Shown here in pieces: positions 33,566 through 48,500 of a DNA stretch of 64,000 nt. The translations under genes and the position numbers were made by a program. Under the pieces are notes generated by a model. It was not told where the DNA came from and ran no database searches. It saw only the letters and a program-made list of their open reading frames with translations. Positions within the stretch are counted from its first letter, which is position 1; each line of letters opens with the position of its first letter. Source of the DNA: Tubulanus polymorphus (Eukaryota > Nemertea > Palaeonemertea > Tubulaniformes > Tubulanidae); the NCBI RefSeq assembly GCF_964204645.1, contig NC_134032.1, positions 9,046,275 through 9,110,274 on the forward strand. Direction: 5' to 3'.

Positions 33566-36500
33566 CTGCAACGACGACAAACAAACAGACACTGTTTAAC
33601 GTACAGTTCACCCAAATTCGGATATTTTTTGGAGAAAAATGTTGCCGACTTGAGATGGATGTACAAGTTGGATGCTTCAGTCAGTAGACTGCACACAAAT
33701 CGGATCTTTCGACTTGCCAGTGATATCTGAGTTGGATGATACACTAGATTGCTCAAGTTGTCCGGCTTAACAGTTATAACATGATTTGAAAGACAAGAGG
33801 ACCATAACGTCCATATGGAAGACAGGGTTTAAAATTGACTAAATAGTAGTGAGTGGATGCATGGGGAGATGTAAGTTTTGTCAGTGAAAACCCAAATTCA
33901 CATTTTCCAGGGTTTCCGTGGGCCTGTTTTTTTATTGTTAGACGGACATTTTCCCCCAACCAAAAGTGGTCCTATTTTTCCCAAATCCAGAGAAATTCTT
34001 TGAGGAATTGTGAAAATAAATTGATTAATTGTTCTCTAAAGACATCATAATGTTCTTTTTTTAGTTTATTTCAATGTAACGATCTGTTGCAATAACAAAA
34101 TGTGTGGCTGACGATGTAGTGTAACAGTAATAGCGCATAGGCCATATCTACCTTCCCTACAGATGATAGTGTAATCACCCAGACGGATCCTTCCCACCCT
34201 ATTTTCCATGGTATAATAGTCCACACCTAAGCCAATGAAACTGCGTATAGACAGTGTTCTCAGTGTGTGTGTCAATGAATGAAGTTCAAGTGACAGGCAC
34301 TATACTCCATGGTAGTTTTAATTACAGGGCAATTCCACGGTAACGGAATTAGAGTTCAGACACTTCAATCAATTTTTATGGCAAGTTAGATTAGATATCA
34401 AGACACCAAACACAGCTGAATGGAGACCTTTGGATGTCTATTTAAGCTAGAAAATTTTTTGTCTGGAACATAGATTTTGGGCAGCCATGGGTAATGTCTG
34501 GTAACGGAATTACGTCAGAAAATCAAAATCTGTTTTTTATCATTCCAAAATTCCATTTCGTCTGAATTCTGTTGGGCAAGTTATCATTTTAGATTTTGAA
34601 TCAGATTCCAGCTGAGGTTCAACTGATGTTTCCACTTCAACTTCTAACGCTGATTCAGCATCATTTTCCCTCTGATTGTTTGCTTATTGTGAAATCATTC
34701 CGGACTATAGCAGAAGGTTTTGCATGGTTCTGTACATATAAAATATAGTTGAACAGATCTACAGTTTAAATGTTGTTTCAACGCAGGTGACCTAGGAGAT
34801 GTACTCAGCATCTTATTATAGTGAATTAGAGTAAATAATTTCCAAAGAAATTCATATTTCTTAAAAGCATGTATATATGTAATTCCGGTACCAGACTACT
34901 TTCGTAATTCCGTTACCATCTTATTGAAAAACTATAGCAACCTAGGCCGTTTTCTAAGTACACATTGTTCTATGTATGAATAAAGAAAAATCTAGTTTTC
35001 ATAAAAATCTGGTGATAACTTGCCTCGAAGTGAAAGTAAACCATTTTTTATGGTAACGGAATTAAGGGAGAACTCGGTATTATAGCATAGAGATTTTTCA
35101 TTCCAAATTAACAGTCACTTAATTTGTGAGAGTGGAATATTGAAATAAACACATCCAGTGTATTATGGTGGAAAACTCTACATAAAGTGATTGGTTTGAC
35201 AAGTAAACGAAGCTCAAAGGAGTCAGCTATTATTCATACGAAATTTATATGAAACTCACCAAAATCATAGAACACATTATGACCTACAACTTTTCAATTG
35301 ATTGTGGTAACAAAATATGCTTAGTCCCAAGTGGGCTAAAAAGCCTACTTGTAAATTCGACAGCAAATGTTGTACAATTTCGCTCATGTTGTTTACATTA
35401 GTAGATCAAGATGATGTCACACTACATCGCTAAAAATCCCCAAAAATGGCATAAAATTGCCAATTTACCCAATTTAGGCTTCATCAATAGCCTTCAAAAG
35501 CAGTCGCCACTTAGCTGCCATTATAACAGCCAACTTAATGCAGACCTTAGCCCGTGAATCATTTCACACTCGGAGGAGATAGCGGTCAACACGAATTCAA
35601 CACTCTGTTTAATACTAATAGATTCAGCTGCGCTGAATCTAAAAATTGATAATCTATTCGATTTGCGATGATTTCCGGGAAATCTTAAATGAACTGACCC
35701 ACAGAGTAGATGGCTAACGTGTCTACAGATGATAGAAACGTTGTTTGTTTAAACTTCTCTAATTTCAGAATGTTCTTCAACATCACGATTTCGATCAACA
35801 TATCTCGGCCATCCAGTACAAACAACAGTCTAAAAAATGAAAAAACAAAATTCATGAAAATGTAATGAGAATTAACAGTTAAACTCAACAGTTAAAATCG
35901 GTTAACTCCAAACCTTTTAGATGTTAGTATTAGATAACCGGTGCCGGTGTCCGATTTCACGAGGGGCGAAACTTTCAAAATCATCTCTCCGGCTTCGAGC
36001 TGGTCATCGGATGCCAATAATGATTGACAGTGGACCTCGTTTTCTCGCCAACACTCGTGGAATATATCAAAAGTCACTGGATCCAAACTCGGCCCTGAAA
36101 ATTCAATAGGATATTAGTACCTAGCTGCATCGAGAACGAACTAATTCGAAAAACCGTTACCGAGAACTGCGGAACCGCATGCGGGATATAGTATTTACCC
36201 ATTGTTCCGTTCGGTTGCCGCGTGATCGTTAAGGCTTTAAACAGACGTTGCAACGTGTCGTAGTCGTGACAAATTTCAACGGACGAGATCAGCTCGGCAA
36301 ATTCAGCAAACGCTGCAAAAATTGGAAACAATTTTGGAATTCAAATCGTTTCATCTAGAATCGACTTACCAGGCCAGATCTAGGATTTCAAAGAGCGATC
36401 GGTTCAATATGTATGCGCTACAAGGGCAACTGTCCCAAAAAAGCATCGTTTGTGCAAAGCAAAAGAGGGTATCAAACCGTGGAAATAAGGGGTTATCAAA

Positions 36501-39500
36501 ATTAAGATCCATTTTCATCCAAGCCGAGGGTGTTTAAGTTAAAATTCCCTGGGCAGTATTTCAATCAACTTGTTTGTTTTTCATCCACCATTTTCAGAAC
36601 ACCTTTCAGCCAACAAGAGGCGGATTCTGAATCCGAATGATATCAAACGAGCCTCAGAAAGATATCAGATTCACTTTTCTACTTTCGACAATTTGATACA
36701 TGGATTTACTTCAGAGAAAAGTTCACTTGATTTCAATTGAAATGTGGAAGTAATTTTTTTGAGGCAAGAATAAACCTAACTAGGGGTCCAGGGACACCAT
36801 GCCCACTTGGGAAGTGGTTTCCAATGCTCAACAATCTAACAATTTCAATGTTCAACGCCAACTGGTGACCATATACAAAAACCAATGACCTTGAACCTCA
36901 CCACAATCATAGAACATGTCAGCAGCTATGATTTTGTAATTGATTGTGATAACAAAATATGTCTCGTTACCAATTTAATATGGAAATACTAAGTATTCTA
37001 CTATTCAACGCCCCCTGGTGACCATATTCAAAACCCAATGACCTTAAAACTCACCATAATCATAGAAAATGTCATAAACTACAACTTTGCAATTGATCAT
37101 GATAACACAATATGTCTCATTACCAATTTAATATGGAAATACTAAGTATTCTACTATTCAACGCCCCCTGGTGACCATATTCAAAACCCAATGACCTTAA
37201 AACTCACCATAATCATAGAACATGTCATAAACTACAACTTTGCAATTGATCATGGTAACAAAATATGCCTAGGTACCAATCTAATAAGGAAATACTAAGT
37301 TATTCTACTATTCAACGCCCCCTGGTGACCATATAGAATAACTAATGTCCTTAAAACTCACCACAATCATAGATGATGTCATGAGCAACAACTTTGCAAT
37401 TAATTATGGTAACAAAATATGCTTACGTATCAATATAATGTGGAAAAACTTTTTCCCACCTTCCAATGAGTACTGATACCAAGATGGCCGCCAATTGCGT
37501 CACAAATGGCCGATCAAAAATACCTGGCTCAGGTATAAAACAACCCTTTCCAAGGAATACCCATCAAAAATTGCAATGAGAAATGGCAAACCAGTAGGAA
37601 GCTACAGGACTCAGAATTTGGGCCAAAATTAACAGTTTTGGGCACTAAAAAGGTCATAGGACGGCCATCTTGCGTCCGATCGACCCAATTTTTCTTATGG
37701 TGATGGGCCTTGGGGGGATTTAAATATATATGAAAGATCAAGGTAATTGATTTAAGCGTCTTTAAAATTTCCCTCAAAAAGTTCAAAAAGTGTAAAAAGT
37801 GCTGATTTTGACGAACAACAATGGCTGCCAGTCGGCCATCTTGAATCCGAGAGGGCCAGTTTTTGGGCTGAAGATGTGTCTAGAATAGACACATGTATAA
37901 ACCAAATATCAAGACATTACCTTGAAGCGTCTTCAAAACTTCCCAAAATAACTGGATTCCGTCTACGGACGGACGGAATAGCCATGAACGCAATAAACAC
38001 TAGAAACACTTGGTGGATCCTCAGCTGAATTTTCACTTTCCACAATGCCTCATTGTGTTCAATACATACCGACGTCATCCTCCGGCGTAACCTCGTGCTC
38101 CAACGTGAAGTCAACATTCTCCAGCATTGCAGTGGAAACGGACACGTTAAACTGTCGGTTGAGTTTAGTAAATATCGGTTGTTTCATTAACGCTTCTCGT
38201 GAACTGATCGACATGTCCGAGATAACATTATCCACTACGCTACAGGTAAATAAATAACACTACCTTAATCTAGAACTGCCTGCCAGAGCCAAGCAAACCA
38301 ATGCCTCGTCAATTACAAACCCCGTTGAAATCCACATGAAACTGAACACATTCTTCTACATTTTTAAACAAATAGGAATTCTTTCAAAATCTAATATAGC
38401 TACCAGTCAGCCATTTTACTTTGTATAGTAACATCATTTGTTCAGCTAGTTTGCCTTGGTATGTGACACACATATGCAAAATAAGACGAGTCTACATGAA
38501 AGAGTTTCAGAATAATAGGCTAATATCTTATCAAAAATTCAATACGGCCCCTATTTAGCCATCTTAGATGCAATATTGTAACAAATTTGCACTGCAGGTC
38601 GCAAATTGCAAGAACTCTCATGATGTGTTATCAAAATACAACAAGAAGAGGTATTCAGAGATATTCAGAAGGGCTTTTCAAGAAAAAGCTACTGGTTTAG
38701 ACTGATCGGTTAAAAAACTCACGTTTTCGGGAAAAGTCTCGTGTCATTGGCGGAAAGTGCACAGAAATCTTCCAATCCGTTCAACACATTATCCCTGGTT
38801 ATATGTAACATTCCTCGTAAATACAAATACGACGCCCTTAAACTTGACGACTTTGAGTTCTAGAAATATAACACCCAAGTTTCAGGATGAAAAAAATTCA
38901 AGTTAGGTCACATTACGTTGAGTGAGACAGGGCGCTTGACATCAAAAGATGAAAGGTCAAAGGATCCCTGGATATCTTCTTAGGAGATATAAGGCTAAGG
39001 CGTCAGCCATCTCTTCTCAAAGGGTAAACCCAGCAATCTAATGATGTCTTCTAGGGATTTTTCGATACATCTTCTCAGAGAATCTCTGGATAAATTTTTA
39101 AGAGTTATTTGATGTCATAGGAGAATGGAATTGATGGTGGCGGACACCTTTTCTCAAAATATAAATGTAAAGGAGCAATTTGATGATATCAAAGGGAGAT
39201 TTCTGGAAGCATCATTCCCGGAAGTGTCTCTAGGAGTAATTTGATGATGTCATTGGAGGATTGATGATGGCAACCATTTATTGTAGAAGATTCTACGCAG
39301 TTGTTTGATATGTTTTAAGTGCCAGGGGGTGACAGCCATATTTTTGGGAATGGGTCATTTACCGTTATGCAGGTGGAAAGTTCATCAATCGCTCGTTCTA
39401 TAAAATGTCGTCCTCCCTTCGCGACGTATTTGGGTAATACAAAATCCAGGATATCGTCCGATTCACGAACTAACAGCAAACCAGACTGACTGCCCCTAGC

Positions 39501-42500
39501 AATAAAAATCGCACAAATAATATCGAGGTGATTGTCACCATAAATCACCCTTTCACATCAACAGTCACGATCATTCTAGAGTTTCAATGATTTTCAGTGG
39601 TTTTTCGTTATTCACCCGTTCGTTCTATCACTCTGTTATCATTATCTTGTGATTATCTGAGTGGCATTATTAATTATCTGCATTTTTTGTATCGTATATC
39701 GGTTCGCTTGATAATAAATAGGATCAGATTTTTAAAAATTCAATGATCTCATAGGAAGTGTCTCTTTTCCGGAAGTGTCTATTGAAGTGATTCGCTAATC
39801 TCATGGGAGGATACATGCATGCAGCCATCTTTCGAGGTGTCTCCAGGAATAATTTCATGATGTCATAAGGGGACGTTTCATGATGTCATAAGCCTTATCG
39901 ACGTTGATATAACTGCGTTGAATCCGCGTCATCCGGATTTCGGTCTTATCCGGTCAATATTTGCAGTCCATTTGTTCATTAATATTCCGGAAAATGCCTC
40001 TCAATATGGATTTCCCGTAAACCGGATGAATTGTTTTGGCGCCAAATGATCCGATTTAAGCGGATTCTACTGTAATAATGATAATAATATTGATTATGAA
40101 GGCAACGTGAATATAAATTTGCATACCTGTGCGACGAAGAACGCGATGTTTTCCGAGTTGTTGGAGGCGCGCGAGTTTTTTCTTCCATCATCGACCACAA
40201 GTCGCGCTTCTGAGCGAATCGTTCTTGCAGAAATTTGTTGAACAAATCCGTCTGGAGAAACTGAGCGCGACGAGAAAAGCAATACCGTAGATGAGTAAAA
40301 TTATTCTAGGAAAATAATGTCCGAAACGAAGTGCGGTAGAAATTAGGACCCAGTTCAACAGGCTCGACTCTTGAAGTAGTCGGAATTAGTTCATTTTCAA
40401 TATTACTGTAGAGAAAGATCCTCGTAACTGTGGAACCCGAGTCGAATCAAATGAAATTTCCTATTACTTTGTTGACGTACCTCTTCGTAAAATGGTTTCT
40501 CCTCTGTTGCCCTTGATGACAGGAACGCTTTATGTTTGAATTTAGCCTTATCGACGTTGATATAACTGCGAACATCGCTGAAATGAGACATTGTTTCAGA
40601 AAAACCGATCATTGAAGATTTTGGACTAAGGGTCATGTAGCAAAAATAAGAATTCGACCAGCTTCCAATTAGCTCTGCAATCTGCTCATCAAATTGCTCA
40701 AAAATACACCCTTCTAGAATGGATGTCATAAATTCCTCTATAACATCATGAAATTAGTCTTAAAGACCCTCAAGAAAAGACGTTAGTTTTCATAAATCCC
40801 CGTGTGACAAATCATATTACCCCAGTACACTCAACTTGAAAAGATGAATGCCTTCATAACCCAATAACATCATCAAATCACTCTCATAGACCTGTTTTAC
40901 TACTAGCCTTCATATAGATTACCATATGACATTATCAATTTACCCCAAAAGACTCTAACAGAAAAGATGGCAGCCTTCATAGTTCCAAATCAAATTACTC
41001 TTATATCCCGAAGAAACAATGATTTCCTACCTACATCGGTGGACAACGACACTGGTTTTATTTCAAGTCAGAACAATTTAATCAGAACGGCAACGCTGTG
41101 AACTTTTCATCGAAACACTCACCCGAATAAATTCACCATCAACTGAACGAAACAGCCAACGATATTCTGATGAAACCGAAACTGATGTTGTCGCCGCGAC
41201 GTTGCCATTTCTTCCATTGTCAACGGCGACAGGCGATCGACCGTTTCGAGTTCGTAGTGAACTTTAGCCGATTTGAACGATTCTTTGAACGCGTCGACAC
41301 AGTGTTTTGGTATTTCGGGAACTAGGAGGGTTTCGCAGACATTCACGCATCCGTAATCCAAATCCACGACGACGATTCCTTCAACCTGAAAAGTTTTCAT
41401 TAAGAAAATTTCTAAGTACCGGTAACTTAAGTCTCATTCAAACTTAATTAAACTTTAATCTTTAATTCATCTTTAACATTTCCCCAATACATACATGGGA
41501 GATAGTTTGAAGGCCCCAGTTTAAAATCATAGAAGCGGTCTAGATCGGTCTAGGTTGCTAGATTGGTTGTATAACTTGAACTTAGACTTGGACTTTTAAG
41601 TTGTTCAATTGGTTTTTAAACAAACATAAACTTAGACCAGCCCCAGATTTTAGAATCGCTTCAAAACTGAAATGAGTCTATGAATAGTTAGATATAAAAA
41701 CCAAACGAATTTAGACAAGTTTTATGTATGTTGTTAGATTATAATAATCATTCATGTGCCTGTATAGCGCAATTCCACAAAAACTTAATCATTGCACATG
41801 ACATTTAACTAAACATTTAAACATTAAAGCAGATTACAACAATCAATCAAGAGTACATTTGTCAAATAAAGGGTTTTTATACATTTTTTCAACATATAGT
41901 TGAATATTCAGCTTTAGTGAAACTTAGTCTGGTCATGAATCTAAATATTTCTGATCAAGAAAGGAAGCATTTTCATGTACGAGTAGAAATGCGTTAAAAG
42001 AACGAACCTGTTGAACTTGGTTTCTGTGTATCGAGCTGCAGCCCATGATCCATGTACCAGGCGCCTCGATATACTCGAGTAAGTTGTTCGCTAACACTGG
42101 TACGTATGTATACCTCCACATAAATGGATAGATAAAATTCAAAAATGCCTGAAAACAAGATGTTTAAACAAAGAACTGAAATTTGAAATTTTTTAAAAAG
42201 AGAGAAATTACCATGATCGACTTCGTGTTCGAAAATATTCTAAAAAAGTTTTTTAAATTCTTCATAGAAATAGAAATGCGAACCTCTTGAGTGATGGTCA
42301 ACAACGCGTAGTTTGCCGACAGAAATAACGTTCGTTGCTGCAGCAATAGGCAGCTAACGACCTTGAGAATGTCGTCGACCGGCAGACAGTAAAATATACA
42401 CGACAGCGGAATATCGATGACCTGTTTGCCGGGAAACGCAGCCGGTAGCAGACGCACCGCCTCACCGAATAAGTTGAACCTCTGAAACGAAGACAAAAAC

Positions 42501-45500
42501 TTTATTTCTATAATCCCGTTCAGCTTGAAGATGCCGCACGGCAGAAAACCTGTTATCGCTGCTTTGCAGCTATATTCATGACATTCCTAAAAACCTAACG
42601 CTAAGGCCTCTTGATACTGGGTTTTCATCAACTCTTATCCAGCCAATTTGATTGCAATACATGTAACTCATTCAATATGTAACAAAGCCTTTGGTTACAC
42701 AAAATTTAAGACCACATTCAATCTAAACAGAAGAATCAACAAGCTTGAAAAGGTTTTCGAAATTAATTTCAGAATTTTTTTTTGTTGCGTAGAAGCCAAG
42801 TCGTCAGATTGGATCTGCAGTGGACTCAAATGCTCTGTTTTACTGCAAGTTACATTCTGAGTAAAATGTTGTGAGGAGACCCAGCACCTGCGAATGAACA
42901 ACCCAGAACACCAGCATTCCGCCGGGAATTTCTATTGGAATTTGACGTGCTGTCATCTACAAAAGCATCATGCAAATCAACCAATAACGGAATATTATCA
43001 TGAATTTGGAATCAAAACTTACGAGGGCTAACATGCCAGCAGGGGGCACCGGTGTCTGCGTCAGTCGGATCGCGATGTCTTTCAGGTAGCCGTCGAAATC
43101 GTCGGGATTCGTTTTAATTCGACTCACCAAGCTGTAACGAAATTAAAATACCATTTATTTTTATAAGTTTGAAATATCTAAAATTTCGGCCACTCCATGC
43201 TAAACGTTTGGTCCGAGACCTGGCTCTATAGAACTCAAATAACAATCTGAATATCTAGAGTTTAAGTAATTGGAAATGAGATGATTTTAACTGTAAAGTT
43301 AAAGTAATTGAAAATGAATTTATTTTAACTGTAGAGTTAAAATGATTGAAAATAAGAACCAATTTTGACTGTAGAGTTAAGATAATTGAAAATAAGAACC
43401 AATTTTGTCTCAAGAGTTGCTTGCAACTGGCTGCGCATACATCAACTGCAATTCTCCACCAATACTATATCGAACTGAAGTTATAACCTGAGCACAGTCC
43501 GGTAGCATCAGCATATACATAATTCTAGAGAAATAATTATTGAAAAGCGAGACACTTTGAAACACCTCTAAATACAGAAACTACGGTAATTACAGCGATA
43601 CGGAGCTGATCAAAAATACGAGACCAACGCCAGTTTGACTGCGAGCTCTGCACAAAATAATTGGACGCAAATATCAATCCTAAATACTGTTCAAAAATAC
43701 GTCGCAATTTTCCTCATTCGCAAATTGATAATCATTTTCGAAGCTACTCTCATGAAATGCATTCGTTTTGATGCCGTGAATTTTGTTCAACATGCAGCGA
43801 ATGCAAGCGTTGTTTGTAGTTTTACTGATCGCTTGTAGAGATTGTATATTCATGTTGGCTGATCCCCGCGCAGACTCTATCATAGAGGAATCATCTGTGA
43901 CCATCAGTTCATCCTGTAACAACACTCACTACTCCGTCGATTCTACGTCTGGTTACATCGTTACACCGAATTACCCTTCATTAATGCGCGGTGTTGAATA
44001 TCGTTGGTTCGTCAACAGTTCTTTACCGGGAACTTTTAACATCATACTTTACTTCGACATCGAGCCGTCAATATTCTGTAGTGATAACTATCTTCTCATC
44101 GGTGGTGAGTCTGATAACAGATTCTGCGGCAATGGAGGAAAACAACTTGATATCAGCAGTAAAGATTTGATTTCATTGTTGTTTAGAAGCCGCGATGGAG
44201 CGCAAGGTAGTCGGGTTTATATCATATACCGTTTTGAAAAACAGAGTCGCTTTAAAATTACACATAAATGCCGCAAAGGTGAAGTAAAAGAAACACCATC
44301 TGAAACAGGTTATAGATTCATGTTTTTTTTTCTATGGGGATGTAAATTGTTTTTAGAATGGATCGGGATGCCAGATGGTTTCGCTATGAATTTAACGTTC
44401 ATACAGATAGATTTCCAATTATATCCCGGTGAGGATCCAGTGAAAACTAGTCCTCAAATTTACGACGGATGGAACAGCACCAGCGAACCTATAGCTCTTA
44501 TACGAGAACAAACTGGACATCCACCTTCATCGTTTTATACTAAAACTAACAAAGCACGTATTGAAACCATTTCAAATAGGCGCCGATCATTTCAGTCTGA
44601 ATTACTCGTGCAAGTTTACAAAATATCAGATTGGAACATTTCGAATCCGTTAAATCGAGTCGACAATAAATCAGGAATTCTCATTCCAACTGATGGAATG
44701 CCACACATAGTAACTCGCTCTAAACACTTACACTGCTGGTCTATCACAGTCGATGTTCTGCAGTACGTCGTTTTTAACTGGACGCGTGATCTCGTCTCGT
44801 CACCCCGTGTCGTCGGTGTATATAAACTGGAAGGGCTACACGTTGTAGAACCTGATATTTTACTCAGTCACAACTACCTCCAATCACTGAGTGTAAAATC
44901 ACACGGATTTCTCGTAATTCTATGCGTTTTAATGGGAACCGGTGTTTTTAGATCAAATACAAAAATCAAATTTGAAGTTGAATCTATGACAACATCGGAT
45001 ATCTACATTAACGAGAAATGGTTATCGGTAAGTTGATTAGAATTATCTTTAAATACATACTTCGTATTCAGACAAAAGATTGACGCGTTCTGGTGAGGGG
45101 TGTTCACGAAAATACCTCAGAGGATATGACATCGTCCATAAATCCTCCTGTGGCGAATCTCTCAAATATTTTGCCAGATCACCTAAGTGATAATATTTTC
45201 TGTGAAATATATTTTGAAGAGATACTCTCAGTGCATCTTCAGGAATACTCATACAGTATTCCCAAAAATAACTAAATAGAATAATAGCCATAACGTCGAA
45301 TTAACTACTGGCACAAGGAAACCTCACATTATTTTTGTCGTTCTTATTATGGGATTCTCTAATTATTATCGTATGATTATCATTATCGTATCATTATCAT
45401 TATCTCTATGATTAATTTTCTTATGTATTACAGCATTCGATGATAGTGAACTCGTTAAGAGGACACTCGTTAATAGGACATTCTCTTTTCCCCAAATCGA

Positions 45501-48500
45501 TGAGTAAATTATATCGTGTAACTACATTAAAATTCAACTGGAAAGTGAACATTTATGAAGAACAGTTTGGACTAACAGTGCAATCAGAAAACTGTGTTCG
45601 AGCCGGTTTTCATATATTTGATGGTAGTAATTTCACAGCTAGACGCTACGGTCCGTATTGTCCTGGTTCATACTATGGTCGCTCTGTCGTCAGTCTGATA
45701 ACATCAGGTGGACCGGTTACTGTAGTAGCATACGCTTACTACTATAACGATCAGTTAACAGGTGGCAAATTATATCTTAAATTTGCTCCTACTGATTGTG
45801 ACAGTTTTGTTCTTCAGGAAGGAGAACTTCAAATCAATACAACATCACACTGTGTCTTGATTATACCTGAAAACCGACGACTGCCTTTAAAGAACATTCA
45901 CATATTATCAAAACATGAATATAAAATTGACCAATGTTTTCTTAAGATGGAATTGCCGTGCGACGATTATTTCAGTTTGAGTAGTCAGATTCTCAACAAC
46001 AGTCTCGTATTAACCACTGTTCATTTCATCAATAATGAGTATTCCTTCTGGCAACAACCACTAATAGTCAAACTATATCGTCGATGCCTAAGATTGAAGA
46101 AAACTGACAGTTTTGGACTTATGGGTAGACGACGTCTGATTACGACTTATGATGAATGTGGACTTGTACAGTCACCAAAATACCCAGGAGCAGCAGGATA
46201 TTCACTAGAATCAGTGTTCTATGTGTTTGAAAACGCAATACATGAGAACATATTTCAATATTATAGATTTGTCATCAAAAATATTGGATCGGTTTCATGC
46301 CAAACAAGTACATACGGGAAACATCTGAAATATTATTATGCAATATCATATTTACAGGAGATCAATTACAACATCTTCCATAATGGAAAACATTTAAAAA
46401 CCATTACATTCCTACATGAAACTAAGATATGTGAAGATAACGCTGTACATGGGCTGATTTTTCATAGTATCAGAGAAAATTCTTTACTTTTCGAAGTAAA
46501 AAATCATATACCCACATTTCAAATACAATACACTTTACACAAGGCATTATTAGAGATAAAAGATTCCAATGGTTTTTACTGTAAAGAAGGATTTCTGTAT
46601 TCCGGAATTTCCTGCATCAAATACATCAGAGAAAAACGTCTGAATTGGGAGTATGCTGAATTGTACTGTAGACAGAAGTACGCGGGACATCTACTCAGTA
46701 TCAACTCAGAACAGGAAATGATCGCTATTAAAAGATTATTTGCAACACATCTTCTACCAAAAGCGTACTCACTAAAAGCTCTCATAGTGATGATTGGATT
46801 GAAATGGCAGGTAATACAAATTTTCTTATAACATACACAAAAAAAAAACAAACGAATTTAGAAATTACTGACATTCATTATTTTTTCATCTAGCAGAATG
46901 CTGGTCATTATACATGGACTGATGGGAAACCATTGAGCTACACAGAATGGTACAAGCCTGCTGTTAATGAAACGATACCAGAAGTTATTCAAGGATTGAT
47001 ATCTCCTCTACGAAAACAACCAATAAACGACATCGATATGCCGTGTACAGCCATGATACTGAATAATCCACGAGGATCGGCGAACTGGGTTCGATTCCCG
47101 TGTCAAATTGTGGAGACGCATACAACATTCATATGCGAGTCAAGATACAATGCAACAAGGAAACAGTTAAATAAAACCTTAACTTCAAGGATTCCCAATG
47201 ATGGTACGGTCACAAATTCAACCTGCCTCAGAGGTTGGGTAACTATAGCTGGACAATGTCATCAGATACTTACTGACTGGAATAACAATCGAGGTATCAA
47301 TATTTCAAGTGCTAGAGATATGTGTCACATGAAAACAACCTCAAACCTTGAAAGCAATATAGATAATTTGATGAACCAATTTCGATATCAACATCAATAT
47401 GGAGCTATTCTAACAATGAACGACGCCGGGTTCCAAGTTATCAAACCAATGTTGACCAGAGATCAAATCACTTATGTTCAATCTGTTGAATGGTTCATGA
47501 AACCCTTTGATAATCTAACAGATACAGTGCATTCCGTGGTGTGTACCAACAATGTAACTGGTGAAGAGTTAGCTTCCATAAGCGGTTGTAAATTCTGGCA
47601 GTTCGAATGTAATGATCAAAGATGTATCAGCAACCATCGTGTATGTGATACCAGACACGACTGTCAACACGGCGAAGATGAACTCAATTGTACGGATATA
47701 AATTTACACAGTCAGTTTCGATGCTCTGATGGCCAGGTTATATCAATCAGTGGTTTCTGCGATTTCATACAGGATTGTCCGGATGGCTCTGATGAGAACT
47801 CCTGTTTTCATCCCCCGTGTTTGCACGAACAATTTCGCTGTAAGAGTGGTCAATGTTTCGGTAGGTCTACCAGGTGTGATGGAATCACTAATTGTAAAGA
47901 CAGCTCCGATGAAATGGAATGCACTCCTGAACTGTGTCATGGGTTCTTGTGCGCAGATGGTGAATGTATCAGTTCTCAGCTGTATCAGGATGGTGTCGTG
48001 GATTGTAGTGGGAGTCTTGAAGAAGATGAATTAGTCACTAACAAGATGCTGAATCCAGAGGTTTATTGTAATAATAACAATCACTGTACAACTCGTTTCA
48101 CAAAACTCTGTAGGGAATCTGATGAACAAAGGTGTTCTTTCGATTCTCCTCATTGTTATTCCCGCCACCAAAGGTGTATTTTAGAAAGGATGCCGATTGG
48201 TTACCCAGTATGTAGAAGGCTTGAGCATGTGCAAGGTTGCGCTGATTTCCAATGTCCGGCTGGTACAGTCAAATGTCCAGCATCTTACTGTATACCAATC
48301 AGACACATTTGCGACAATGAATCAGACTGTGCTAATTCTGAAGATGAACATAACTGCATCACATGGACCTGTCCGGGAATGTTTAAATGTGGTCAGGAAA
48401 ATCGATGTATTCCGCAATCTGAAGTTTGCGATGGTGTCGTAAATTGTAAACATAACTCAGATGACGAGGCTTTCTGTAACGTTAAGTGTCCTGATCGCTG

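Noticed and set aside
47729-48442. Additional plus-strand frames inside the receptor
   Set aside because: Alternative frames of the LDLa region; the Cys pattern and acidic motifs are only in the main frame.
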